DNA of 64,000 nt from Aquilaria yunnanensis (Eukaryota; Streptophyta; Magnoliopsida; Malvales; Thymelaeaceae). The translations under genes were made by a program, and so were the position numbers. The first letter of the stretch is position 1. Each line of letters begins with the position of its first letter. The notes below the pieces were generated by a model. The model was not told where the DNA came from. It did not search any database and saw only the letters and a list, made by a program, of their open reading frames with translations. The stretch is from contig CM077599.1 in the NCBI GenBank assembly GCA_039654915.1, positions 80,134,001 to 80,198,000 of the forward strand, in the 5' to 3' direction. Below are positions 1 through 11,190 of the stretch, one piece after another.

Positions 1-690
1 CATTTTATTTTAAAAACTAATTTTCACCATATAAAAGAAATCTACACATTCTATAATTTTTTAGCAATGTATAATATAAATAATACATTAATTAAGCATA
101 TCATTAATCACATATCATTATGTTATTAATTAAGTATATTTTTTAGCCAAATGATAATTAATATCTTGTAACTTTTTAGCCTATCCAATGGAAAAAAATT
201 AATAAGTTATACTTATTTTTTACAAAAAAAAAATAAATGTAATTTTTTTTAAAATATATTACTTCAATAAATATGAAATTTTAGTTATGCATTCAATAAA
301 TATATTATGCATTTATTAGTTTTTTAGTTATCATTCAGTTGTGTATTCAATAAGTTCAAAGCAATTGTTCCTTATGGAAGATCTTAAGCAAGTCTCTAGT
401 TCGAGCCATAAAGTACTGGATCATTAGGAAGCTATCATTAGCCTTATGGCTATAGGATTAGAATGTCGGTGGAAATTCATGGTAGATATTTATTTTTCAA
501 AGGACAAGAAATTTTTTCCAAAATTAAATTTATGCATGTACTTTATTTATTTATTTTTTGTTTTATTGATATGTTACTTACTTTCTTTGTACAAATATAA
601 ATATATTATGTGTTGCTGAAAAATTGTAGAATGTGTAGATTTCTTTCATATAGTGAAATGAGTTTTCAAAATAAAGTGAGATTAGCTAAA
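1..690. mobile_element. Non-autonomous inverted-repeat element, cut by window start
   Basis: The first 75 bases and the segment around 600-685 are inverted copies of one another. Both share the core AAGAAATCTACACATTCTA (18-36 read forward, near 625-643 read in reverse), followed by TTTTTAGCAA or TTTTTCAGCAA. The interior is AT-rich with no coding capacity. This fits a foldback or MITE-type DNA transposon. The left terminus lies outside the window, so the TSD and superfamily cannot be determined. Confidence 0.5.
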
Positions 691-1058
691 AAATATTTAT
701 TCTAAAAGATAATACTTCTCTATTTGAACTGTTTGAAAAAATGAATAAAATGTTAAACAAGTAAATATTAATATTAATCACAAGTATAAACTATTGGTTT
801 ATAAATAGGAAAATATATTATAGATCTAAAAATTATTAGTAAATTTATAAAGATAGGAATTATTCAAAAATATAAAATTTATTAGAAATTTATTATATAT
901 TCAGAGAAAATGGATTGAAGTTAGCATAAAATGAATACTGTCGTTAATTGACACAATTTGTAAATCTTATTGGGCAATTATGGCATTTGGCCCATTTTAC
1001 ACAACAGTGAATTTGATTGATATGACTATCTCAGAATACAAAGTGTTGGTTTTTTAAA
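691..1058. other. AT-rich intergenic spacer
   Basis: I see no gene or clear repeat here. The last nine bases (TTTTTTAAA, 1050-1058) are the left TSD of the next element. Confidence 0.6.
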
Positions 1059-2384
1059 GGGTAAATTTCATTTAGGGTCCCTAATTTTTTAGAAATGTCC
1101 TAAACGGGTCCTTAACCTTCATTTTATCCTATTAAAGTCCCAAACCTTTCTATTTTTGTTCTAATCGTGGTCCTTCTGTTAATTTTATAGTTAAATATGA
1201 TGGAATTGCAGGAAAAAATAACAACATTTATCCTACATTTTTTTTTCCACTCAAATCACCATGAACCTAATAAATCTAACTCTTTAATCACTGTCTCTAC
1301 CTTTTTAATCTCGCTGCCTACCTGCTTCTCCTCGAAGAGCCTCGCGTTGAGCCCTTGGTCCAGCATGAACGGAAGCATCACCAGCGGCCGGCCGAAGAAG
1401 AGACCCTCGATGATCGAGCCCCATCCGCAGTGGGTTAAGAATCCACCGACGGATTCGTGCCCCAGAATTCGAAATTGCAGTGCCCAGTTCTTCCAAACAA
1501 GGCCTCGATCCGCCACTCGCGACTCGAATCCTTCCGGCAATTCCTTCTCTCCCCTGCGCACCCAGAAGAAGGGGGTGCTGGATTTTTCTAGCCCAAGCGC
1601 GAATTCCTTCAGCCGGATTTTTCTGATTGTCCAGCCACTTTGTGATTTCTTCCCATTTCTCGTCGTTCGTTTCTTGCTTTGGTTATTTACTGGATGGCGA
1701 AAGCAAGCTGACCGGGATCACCATTTTCCGATGAAGCTCGCCGAGAAGTTTCACCCACTTGCCTTCGATTTCGTCACAGCTTTTCACAGCAAACACATCA
1801 CATCCTGCAATTGTCGCACATGTCGGAAGCGTCAGAGACATTGGCCGTCATGTGGAAAAAGAACCGCCAGGCTTCAAACAGACGAAAGGCTAGTTTGGTC
1901 AGGAAGTTGACCGACAGAGGTGGAACAGTAAACTCCTCCGGCGACTTCTGGGGATCTAGCAACAGATTGTTCATCATCGTTGTTGTTTCGACAGTCGCAT
2001 GGAGGGGGAAAAGAAAGGTGCGGATTTGGCCAATCCTTTTGAGGTTAGCAATAGCAATGGATGCCGTAGATGTGGTCAAAGAGGGTTGAGAAAGGGCTAG
2101 TCGCAGATGGTGGCCGGGCATGGCAAGGGAGGGAGAGAGAGGGAGATAGTGGTTAAAAAGTTAGATTTACTAGGTTTTTAGTAATTTGAGTGAGAATAAG
2201 AAAATGGAGGACGAATGTTGTCATTTTTCCCTACAATTCCATCACATTTAACTGTAAAATTAACGGAATGACTATGATTAGGACAAAAATAGGGAGGTTG
2301 GGGACTTTAATAGGACAAAATGAAGGTTTAAGACCCGTTTAGGGCATTTAAAAAAGGTTAGGGACCATAAATAAAATTTACCCC
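1059..2384. mobile_element. Mutator-like element (Pack-MULE) carrying UGT fragment
   Basis: The left terminus begins GGGTAAATTTCATTTAGGG and the right terminus ends in its inverse (CATAAATAAAATTTACCCC). Homology extends about 230 bp on each side (1059-1290 and 2150-2384) and includes the phrase 'ccttcattttatcctattaaagtcc' in both orientations. A perfect 9 bp direct repeat, TTTTTTAAA, flanks the element (1050-1058 and 2385-2393), which is the Mutator TSD length. There is no transposase. The centre is much more GC-rich than the ends and encodes a glycosyltransferase fragment on the minus strand, so this is a non-autonomous gene-carrying element. It belongs to the same TIR family as 33019-34555. 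Confidence 0.9.
1262..2125 (-). pseudogene. UGT91-like UDP-glycosyltransferase fragment (captured)
   Basis: Read on the minus strand, 1355-1486 encodes a complete 44-residue PSPG box, the nucleotide-sugar binding signature of plant family 1 glycosyltransferases. It starts [12 protein letters not shown], contains GGFLTHCGW and ends with the sugar-contacting DQ pair. The usual WAPQ has become WALQ. Upstream pieces resemble UGT91-type proteins: [30 protein letters not shown], and FPTKLAFRLFEAWR-like text near 1860-1920. These pieces lie in different frames with stops between them, and the N-terminal acceptor domain is largely missing. No functional enzyme can be made. The boundaries coincide with the TIRs, so the fragment is cargo of the Mutator-like element. 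Confidence 0.88.
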
Positions 2385-2393
2385 TTTTTTAAA

Positions 2394-3036
2394 CTAGACA
2401 GGGCGAGTGTAAGTCAAGCAAACGTCGGGGATTTTTGTAACTTTCCCTTTAAAAAATGGACGGAAGAAATATGTAGCCAGCCTTTTGGTAACGTGCGATA
2501 CTAACAATTCAACAAAACCTGGAAAACGACATTGCATTGTATGACGTAGAAACCAACTAGCTAAAATTTGGCTAAAGTCCACTTCTTGTCGCTAGAGATT
2601 AAAGAAACAGCCTGTGCATGCTTTGAAAGTTCAAGGGACACAGAAAGCGAGTGAGTTTTGGCTGGAAAATAAAAGTTTAGGAGCCAAATAGGAGGTATTG
2701 CGAACTTTCTGATTTGCAGCAATATTCTGAATTGATCTTTAGCTCACTGTGCCAATTGCAAAGGAAAAAAGAACGGTAAAGTGGCATGTAGATCGACCGT
2801 TTCCGACTATGCAGTTCCGTTCAATTCAAATTGAAGAAACGGTGCCCAGGTTGATACCTATATTTAGGATATTAATTGAACTTCTCAAAGATGGAGAACT
2901 TAAATGATAAAGTTTGTCAAACTTAACGACTTTTATCGTTGTTCTCTCGACAACAATAACAGAGCCCTCCAGTCCCGAGTCCTGACCTGACCCAGCAAAA
3001 CCGAACACCATTTCTTATTCTTCTCCGGCCATTGCG
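2394..3036 (+). promoter_or_regulatory. Upstream region of the NFD6-like gene
   Basis: Non-repetitive, moderately AT-rich sequence directly upstream of the ATG at 3037. I see no convincing TATA box at a fixed distance. The last 80 bases (ttattcttctccggccattgcg) have the CT-rich look of a plant 5' UTR. The promoter role is inferred from position only. Confidence 0.35.
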
Positions 3037-3592
3037 ATGGCGTCGGCGTCGCTGTCGGCTGTCAGATCAATTTCACGATCGGCCTCCACTCGTATTAGCC
3101 TTCTCGTCAAACCCAAATCCTACCCCTTTCTGATTTGTTCTTCTTCCACGATCTCCCTCTCCAACCGCCGTCTCAGGTACCCATTAGTTTACCTCAACAT
3201 GTAATAGCTTTTCTTTCTCGGTTTCCCTTCAAATTCTGAAAAACTTTTTATCTTTGTTTCGTTTTCTCTTTCTGGGTGTTCTGAAGGTGCGCCGTGCCGA
3301 CTGGTTTTTGGCTGGAATCGAAGATGCCTCACCACACGGCGACTGCTTCAGCTTTGATGGTTTCCCTGCTCTCTGTTCCTCACGGTTTGCTCCCTTGCCA
3401 TTCTCTCCTTTTCCATCTCAATCTTCGCCTTTGTTTCATCTATTCAAATGTTTCGATTAACTTATGTTTCAAATTTAATCTTAACATGGTTTCTAGATCT
3501 GTTACCTGGTCAATCTGCATGTCTGTTTGAAATGTGTGTTTTCCCCTCCAGATCTTTTGCTGCTTACGGGAGGCATGTTTGATGATTCGTAA
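3037..3592 (+). CDS. NUCLEAR FUSION DEFECTIVE 6-like small mitochondrial protein (3 exons)
   Basis: Proposed spliced model: exon 1 3037-3176, exon 2 3287-3384, exon 3 3552-3592. This gives 279 nt, or 92 residues plus stop TAA. Introns have GT donors (AG|gtaccc, CACG|gtttgc) and AG acceptors (tctgaag, cccctccag), and the frame is kept across both. The N-terminus (MASASLSAVRSISRSASTR) is rich in Ser, Ala and Arg with no acidic residues, a typical organelle-targeting presequence. Exon 2 carries the family-like core MPHHTATASALMVSLLS, matching the 'LPYHTATASALLTSMLS' pattern of plant NFD6 proteins, and the predicted end is GGMFDDS. NFD6 proteins are small mitochondrial proteins of about 90-100 residues linked to karyogamy in the female gametophyte; the biochemical role is unknown. 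Retention of intron 2 would give another C-terminus running to 3530. The family assignment rests on the short core motif, length and targeting peptide. Confidence 0.65.
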
Positions 3593-3821
3593 TGGATTGG
3601 TTGGTGGGAAACACTGCAAACTTGAAGCTGCCTTTACGAAATTGCTGTGTGAGACATGTAGTTCTGTGAGTGAAAGTGTAAATGTTGCCACTCTAGAAGT
3701 CTAAAAGTTGGAACTTTTGGCAAGTGTGTGCTTTGGCACTGTTAAAAATCTGACAATGCCATGCCTCAACTCTTAAATAATCTCAACTCAACCAAGTCTA
3801 CATTGTTTTCTTGTTCAGGTA

Positions 3822-4366
3822 GATTGCATAAAAAATCCCAAATCTTTAATTCTTATTACCTGAATTAGTCTCCTACCTCCATTAAATTACATATTAGTCT
3901 CAAACCTTTATATTTTCTTAGATATTACTCCATAGCCTAAGTATCCTTAGTCAGGACTGAATTGATACAGAAACTCGATTTCCAGAGAAAAAAGATTAAT
4001 AATTTAAATAATTTATTAACTTTGAAAAAATAATGACACATATTAAATTTATACGAAAACGGTTACCAAATAATTTAAATTTAAATTTAAAAAGTTGATA
4101 TTAAATGGAAATGGGAGAGTTAGAATTTAAAATGTTTGGTAATTGTCTTCTCATAATTTGAATCATAATATTTTGATAGTTACTAAATCATTTAAATTAT
4201 CCGTTTTTATTCTTTATAAATCAGATTTTTGTGCCAATTTAATTGTTTTTAAGGCTAGGGGCTAATGTGTAATGAGTTATAAATGTTTAGGATAAATATG
4301 CAATGAAATAGAGGTTGAGGCTAACTCCTAATGGGAATTAAAGGTTTGGGTTTTCTTGTGCAATTT
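3822..4366. mobile_element. Short Mutator-like/MITE element without cargo
   Basis: Sequence from 3822 (tagattgcataaaaaatcccaaatc) is the inverse of the end near 4340-4366 (tttgggttttcttgtgcaattta). Homology extends about 110-120 bp inward, with 'cctacctccattaaattacatattagtc' matching in reverse. The TIR text resembles that of the gene-carrying elements here. I find no clean TSD and no coding content. Confidence 0.55.
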
Positions 4367-6640
4367 ACTCTTCTTTTTCTTGTGTTGTGTCCCTTGGGGT
4401 TTTTGGAGTGTTTTGCTTGTCGTGATGACCAAGGCAGGGTTTGGGCGTTTGCTGGGCGAGGAGTAGACTTGAGGCTTGTGGGTTGGACTTGGATCTCAGA
4501 TGTTGCTGGCTGCTCAAATCTGGGTTTTGGGTGTTGTTCTCAACTGATGGGCGCATGGACCCTTGATGTGGAGTATTGGGCCTAAGAATTGGTTTTGGAA
4601 GCTCCACAATCAAAGCTGCAGATATCATAGAACCTCATGCAAATTTTTTATTATTGTAAACATTAGCAATAGCTGCATCCTGAAAATCATATTTATACCA
4701 TACCTTATATCACGGCACATAGCATTACTTATTTTTCAAGATAATATATATTAAATCATTATTTCAAGATAAAACTATCAAATATTTTTCACAAATTTTT
4801 ATCATTATTTCTCTAATATAAATAAAATATACATGAAATTAATATTTTTATATGAAAACAAAAAAATGGAATATATAAAAATTTCCAAATCTCAATCATG
4901 TTAACATCATTAGTGGATCAATTTTATTTCTAAATGGATTAAATGAAATGACGTAAACACTTATGTTAAAATATGTATAGCAATATATTTTATCATTTTA
5001 TATGTACCTGTATGCTGTACATTGATGTTAAATAAAAAAAAATCTTTACCAACAATATACTGTATACCGCAAGCGTATTATGTAGTACACTGTAGTAAAT
5101 TGGAAAAAAAAAACACATAAAAAAGTATAAATATACAAAATACCATCCAATATTGCAATATTTCGTGCCGAAGCCCAACAAATTGAAAAAACTTGTATAG
5201 TGCATATGACATCCATGATATGTGATAGTTCACACAATATACCATGGCACTCCTTGAAAATTGAGACCATGTCCTAACGTACTCAGCTACGTCCGTTTGC
5301 ATCTGTTGATGGCCTCGGCTGAGAAAACTAGTGGTATGTAATTTTCATTGGTTGGCCGCCTACTAAGATCATTTACATTGATATGGGCCTTGATGATGTG
5401 TTAGGCCCAAGAAATTTGTCAAGAGGAATGACTAACTTGACTATCCAGTGTGTTATCTTCATCCCATATTATTTGCACAATTCACTTTTTAGCAATTAAT
5501 CTATAATTTTTTATTTTTAACATTTTAGTATATAAATGAAGAACTTTTATATAAGAATGATAAATTAAGATATATAGTTTCTAAATATATATTTTTTAAT
5601 TTTTTTAATAAATACTAATATAAATAAATTTAAGTTAAACTATGTGAAAAAGTCAAATTGTGTAAAAAATATGAGACGGAGTTAGTACTTTTCTTTTCTC
5701 ATTCCCTTTGTCGTAATCAATATTTTAATTGCAACCTAATTATGTTTAACAATAACTTCTATATAGAAAATGAAAATTAATTTGCAAAAATCTGAGATAC
5801 ACCTAGGTACATATGCACCTAATTAAGAAATGTTTAGGTTCCGTTAAATATTTTAGGATTAAAAGGAAACTTGGGTCAATTTGGAATTTAGGATAAAGCA
5901 TTTTTATGATAATTATCACTTATTTTCCTTTTATAAATTGGTACTTATCTATTTAATTCCAGGGTTTTGGTTTTTTCTCTCCAAATCTACCCCATTCTTT
6001 CTCCCCATTCTTTCTCTCAATCCTCATTTCTATCCATTTTAATTTTAAAAGGAAATTATTAAAATTAGGATAATTATCTCTAATTTACATATTTAATTAG
6101 TAACTAAAATCAAGGAGATTGAGATAATTATGGTGATTATCATAATAAATTTAATTATATTCTAACCCAAATATAAATCTCTGTGGAATCCCATTGGATA
6201 ATCTTTGTATGGTCATCCCACAAAAACTTCTACAATCTCTCCAACGATCGCTTTGTTGGTGTCAATCCAAGCAAAGCTTGTAACAAGTCTTTGTGAGGGA
6301 TTGCATTTTGTTTCTCCCATTGTTGGTTTTCTCAAGAAAATGTTGGATTTTTTGGGTGAGAAATTGGATATTCAGAGGCCAGATGGAGATTGAACTTGGG
6401 TGTTTTTATGGATGGTGAAACTATCACAAAAAGAAATACATAGAAAGAAGATGAAGTTGAGGATGACATGAAAGATGGTGTTCTTATTTAACGTTTGGTA
6501 AGCTTTATGGTTTCATTTGGCTTGTTGTTATTCTCTCTTTGACTCTTCATCCTTTGAGATCCAACAATTTCCAAGATTGTTGTGATTCATATTAAATTCT
6601 TCTCCATGTAGTCTTGAGAAATTGGTCCTGTTACTCACTT
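4367..6640. other. Intergenic, AT-rich, no recognisable gene
   Basis: The short frames here have no recognisable motif. The stretch 4367-4620 is less AT-rich and may be a decayed fragment of unknown origin. From about 6180 to 6480 there is a gene-like segment (a 62-codon frame at 6205-6393) that I do not recognise. Confidence 0.5.
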
Positions 6641-6759
6641 CCTTGATATTTGATTTGTGTGTTTTTTTATTTGTATGCTTATGTGTATTATATGTATGCT
6701 CTAGGTTTACCAAAAACACAAATATATATATGTATGCTTCTAGATTTTTTTAATAGACA

Positions 6760-6763
<4 letters not shown>

Positions 6764-6794
<31 letters not shown>
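6764..6794. repeat. (GA)n microsatellite
   Basis: About fifteen perfect GA dinucleotides in a row. Confidence 0.97.
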
Positions 6795-6799
<5 letters not shown>

Positions 6800-7078
6800 G
6801 GATTTATATATATGCTTATGGGTTTTATTTATATGCTTCTGAATTTTTTGTTGTAAAGAACACAAATATGTATGTATAAATATAGGTTTTATATGTATGT
6901 TTATAATTTTTTTTATGATGTATACTTTTGGGTTTTATTTGTATGCTTCTGAATTTTATATGTATGTGTTCTGGTTTTTTTTTTTTTTTTTTTTGTGAAA
7001 ACTACACATATATGTATGGTTTTGGAGTTTATATGTCTGAGATTGGTTCAAATATATATGAAATTAGGGTGGCTCTAT

Positions 7079-7138
7079 GTGTGTACGTGTGCGAGCGCAC
7101 GCGCGTTTGTGTGTGTGTGTCGGCGAGCGCACGCGCTC
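7079..7138. repeat. (GT)n tract with duplicated GCGAGCGCACGCGC
   Basis: The 14-mer GCGAGCGCACGCGC occurs at 7091-7104 and again at 7123-7136, separated by a GT run. This is a strongly GC-rich, alternating purine-pyrimidine island in AT-rich surroundings. Confidence 0.9.
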
Positions 7139-7837
7139 TTATTGAATGAAATTGAAAATGATTTATATGAAACCGGGTTGCTATTATGTAAAACTAAGTT
7201 GGTATATATATGAAATTGTGTTTCTACTGTATAATTTTTAAGTTTTGATAGTGTATGACACTGGAATTTATTTGTGTGGAATTGAGTGAAGTTATTTTTA
7301 ATGTAGTGTGCAGCTACAACAATAAAACATGAAGATACACCAAAATTCAATTAACGGGGAAATAGAGTCTGAAAATAACTTACAGATGCAACTGAGATTG
7401 TATTGTATGCATCTAATATCATATTGTAAAAGCATGAAATTCCTATTATACCAAATTGAATGTTGATATATGAAACTGAGTTTCTTTTGTATGAAATTGA
7501 GTTCCTTTTGTATGAAATAGAATTTTTATTTTATGAAATTGAGTTTCAATTATACGAAATAGAGTTCTTAATGTATTAAATTGAATTTATATTTTTTGAA
7601 ATTGAGTTCTTATTATACAAAATGAGTTTCTAGTATGTGAAAATGAATATTCTTCATAAAGTCTAACAAAAAATCTTCAAATATAAAACCAAATTCTCCA
7701 TGTATTAAACTGGCAACCAATTGTACGAAATTGGTATATGGATGTATGCCACACTCCAAACGTGTTTAATTATATGGAAAAATAAATGAATAAAATTGAT
7801 TTTAAATAATTACCATATTTATCATATTATATTTATT

Positions 7838-9379
7838 GGGTAAAATTCACCATGGGTCACCTAGCTTATTTTTTTGTCCTATCCGGGTACCTTACCTTTA
7901 TTTTGTCCTAGCGAGGTATCTTACCTCTTATCGCGTGTCCTATCTGGGTACTTTCCGTTGATTCCATCGTTAAGTTTCACGGAAATTGATGACATGGCAT
8001 TAATTAATGCTACAATAAACGTAAAATAATAACTTTGGACCCTAAACTTTTCTAATAACTAATTCTAACCTTTAAACTTCCACCAAAATCATTTTAGCCA
8101 CCGTCAACCTCTTCCTCTGTCGCCCACCATCCCAGCCGCCCTCGACCTCTACGTCGTCCTCCCCGTCCTCCGCAGTAATTGTCCAAAAATCACAGAAACA
8201 ATTGTACAATTGTTTAATCGAACAATTCCAGAGCTACTCCTAAGCCAACAATTCCAGACCATTCTTCCATTCCAGCCGCCATACGACGCTGCTGAACTCC
8301 TCACTGGCGCCAACTCAACCTGGTTTCTCTCGGTCTCCTACTCCTCGCCGAATTGCCCTCATCATCCTCCTCGTTTCCGCCACCACTGAACTCGCCGAGG
8401 CTCGCCGCTATCGGGCCCAGAATTTACGTTATTGCCAGGGATTCGATGCTGAGAACGACGACTCGACTACAGGCGATTCGCAACGAACTCTCCCCCTCTC
8501 CGGCACCTGTGCTGGTGCTTCCATTTCCAAGCGGCTAAGCAAGACGCGGGACTGGATCATTGCGTTAAAGGCGCTGGCTCTCGTCCACAGGCTGCTCAAC
8601 AAGCTACGAAAGTCGCGACTTTTCCGGCGATGCTATCGCTATCAAACGGCAACAAAAATATATGGGTTTTGTTCCCCAGAGGTCGATTATCACAATGGAA
8701 CAATTCTTTTTGATCAATTTCGCACACATAACACTTAATTTCAAAAATAAGTGTTAGGGTTCTTAAACCTTTTCATGAACCCACATTCGAAACGAATCAA
8801 AATTCAAACCAGTTGAAGCGAAATCAAGCCTCCAAACCATGGGGCTATTAACCTTCGGCCTTGATGCTACGAAACCGAGCCATCCACCGGTGACTTTCAC
8901 GGACGGTGGTGGCCGGGGAGTCTCGGGATCAAATCGAGCAATTTTGGTTAGTTTCAAAAACTCAACCAGATCTTCTTTTTCTAAAAAACAAAGTTGTTTC
9001 GGTGTATCCATGTTCTCAACAAAAATCCAGTAACATCGAAACAACAAGAACATTCAAAACAGGCAAGGATTCAGATCCATGTGGGTTTTGTGTGTTTGTG
9101 TTCATCATATGAACAATACACGAAAATCAAGAAAATAAATTTTAAGGGTTAGAATTAGTAATTGAAATAGTTTGAGGACTGAAGTCGTCATTTTAAGTTT
9201 ATTTTAGTATTATTTAATGCCACATCATCATTTTCCATCCAATTTAACGACCAATTTGACGGAAAGTAGTTGAACAGGATGCGCAATAGGAGCAAAGGTA
9301 CCTCGCTAGGACAAAATAAAGGTAAGGTACCCGGATAGAACAAAAAAATAAACTAGGTGACCCATGGTGAATTTTACCC
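7838..9379. mobile_element. Mutator-like element (Pack-MULE) carrying ANTH fragment
   Basis: Left end GGGTAAAATTCACCATGGG, right end the inverse (CCCATGGTGAATTTTACCC). The TIRs are about 240-260 bp (7838-8095 and 9120-9379) and align closely, for example 'cctatccgggtaccttacctttattttgtcctagcgaggta' in both orientations. A perfect 10 bp direct repeat, TATATTTATT, flanks the element (7828-7837 and 9380-9389), fitting a 9-10 bp Mutator TSD. The interior (about 8100-9110) is GC-richer and contains a clathrin-assembly (ANTH) gene fragment plus a minus-strand frame of 96 codons (8763-9053) that I do not recognise. There is no transposase. Confidence 0.9.
8400..8610 (+). pseudogene. ANTH-domain clathrin-assembly protein fragment (captured)
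   Basis: In the frame starting at 8523 the plus strand encodes ISKRLSKTRDWIIALKAL followed by ALVHRLLN, ending near 8600. This matches the helical segment conserved in plant AP180/CALM-type ANTH proteins (consensus 'ALSRRLSKTRDWIVALKALMLIHRLL'), which bind phosphoinositides and clathrin at endocytic sites. Only this short segment is recognisable. Upstream text in the same frame (LPLSGTCAGAS) and the sequence after 8600 do not match the family. The fragment lacks the rest of the ANTH domain and its clathrin-binding tail, so it is non-functional cargo of the surrounding element. Confidence 0.8.
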
Positions 9380-10442
9380 TATATTTATTTGTTTCATTCA
9401 TATTATTTTTTCAAACAAATTCAAATTGAAAAAATTTTCATAATTAAATATGTAAATAAAATTAATTAATTCCATAATTATCTCAATTAAATATGACTTA
9501 TCTTAACAAACAAAAGCTACCATTTATACTCACAATTAACGAACCTTTAACAGTGTCAAGTGTGTGCTTGTGCACCCTGGTTCATAGTCTCAAACCTCAA
9601 TAGTTATCTCTTAATGATCTCAATTTCACTCGACATCAAAGATAAAGTCAAAGAATTATGACTTGAAGTCATGTAAGCACCTAAGAAATTGGTAAATAAT
9701 CAATCAGTATTTTTTTGGAACAAGTCTTTCTTGCAAAAAAAATAATTAATAAATAAGTACGTAAAACATAAATTATGAAAAAAATGACCAATTATGTATT
9801 AATTGACCCAAAAGCAATTTTGAAAATTTCATATTATTGTAAATATAAGCCTTATAATTTCTTCAATTTTAAGTTTAATATTTAGCATAATAAGTTTTGA
9901 AAGAAAAATGAGGAGGAAACTTGCAAAGCTTCTAAATTCAAATAAATAAATAAATGCAATTAGTCTTAAAATAAAAATAATATCCTTAATTAGAGATACT
10001 TAAAAAATAAAAAATATGAAGGTAAAAAATGTACAGACAATTAAAAATAAATAAAAACATAATCATAAGGAAAAAGTAATTGGGCGGTAGTAAATTAAAG
10101 GAACAATACATATAAAAATGTATTATATGATATTATATTATTTGAAAAAGACAAGAAATGAAATAATTTATATGTTAAGAAGAAAACTTAAACAAGAGCT
10201 AGAGTTAAAGTGTAAATAGTCTGTTGGTTTTAATATTGAACGGAGACGGTAGGGAGGAATGTGCAGATTTATTAGAACTTCAGCGGACTTTTAAAAGATT
10301 TCTAAAACAAGAAGAGACAAAGTGTAGTTTAGGGTAAATCTTAGGGGCTTTAGTTAATGTTGTGACAAATAGTTAATAAATTCTTTAAATTTAAATGAAT
10401 TATTAATACAATTGTATGTTTAGTTACAATATCTTTTAGGCT

Positions 10443-10482
10443 TTAGTTATAACTAGAGAATTTGCCCATGTTATGTTGCAGG
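10443..10482 (-). mobile_element. Possible Helitron 3' end, reverse strand
   Basis: Read in reverse, the sequence ends with CCTGCAACATAACATGGG, a weak hairpin, then CAAATTCT and CTAG followed by T. That is the order seen at plant Helitron 3' ends. The stem is imperfect, so this is only a candidate. The element would extend to the right. Confidence 0.25.
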
Positions 10483-10859
10483 GTAACATTCTTAGGTACA
10501 CCAGGGTCTTCAAAGACCCCATTTTTTCAGATCAAATTACCCTTAATCAATTAATTGATTAAATTTGAAATCATAAATAACTAAAATTTATGAGAGGCAA
10601 TAATTATGACAGAAACCTATTAAATTTAAAATTCAAATAATGAATTAATATATTATTAAAAAAATAACAAATTAATAGCATTTATGGGAATCTTCAAATT
10701 TGACAATAGCATTTATCTCTTTAAATATGTTTTAATTTTGGGAAATAAATTAATGATAATTTTGTTTTATAATAACACATTTAAATTAAGGAATATGTCT
10801 AATGTCCCAAGGCTTTCTTATCATCTTCTTTTTCACATCAAGAAAGGGCAACGAGCTAA

Positions 10860-11190
10860 CTCTTTAATTCCTTATACAATTATACAAACATGTACAATTC
10901 AGTTTTTATGCATACAAAATTGTAGATTACAACTATGAGCATGATTGTGCAATAGTGTACAATTTTACCCACACATACATGTATGTGTGTGTGTGTGTGT
11001 GTAAGAATTGTAAATTGTCATCCATGGCATACCAAGGCAAAAAAACTTGATATATAATTTTTTTGTTTAGAAAACAAGATGTACAGTTATTAGAAAATGA
11101 AGATAGATGTACAAGCATTATAATAATTAAATAAGAAAAATGTGAGGAACATTGTTGTACAATTATGAAATTGAATGTACAATTATATAC
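10860..11190. repeat. Cluster of TGTACAATT-like words
   Basis: The word 'gtacaatt' or close variants ('gtacagtta', 'ttatacaatt') occurs about eight times in 330 bases, in both halves of the segment, with a (TG)n run at 10984-11002 between them. No gene is present. The words read like a decayed tandem repeat. Confidence 0.4.

Larger units (their letters stand above)
6650..7660. repeat. Degenerate minisatellite tract
   Basis: Two related blocks. From 6650 to 7020 a unit like 'tatatgtatgcttctgaattttt' recurs irregularly, mixed with 'aacacaaatatgtatg'. From 7440 to 7660 a roughly 25-base unit like 'tatgaaattgagttcttttt' recurs about eight times with substitutions. Short frames inside are by-products of the repeat. 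Confidence 0.7.

Noticed and set aside
1197..1910. 237-codon forward frame
   Set aside because: It is the opposite strand of the captured UGT fragment and has no protein motif of its own.
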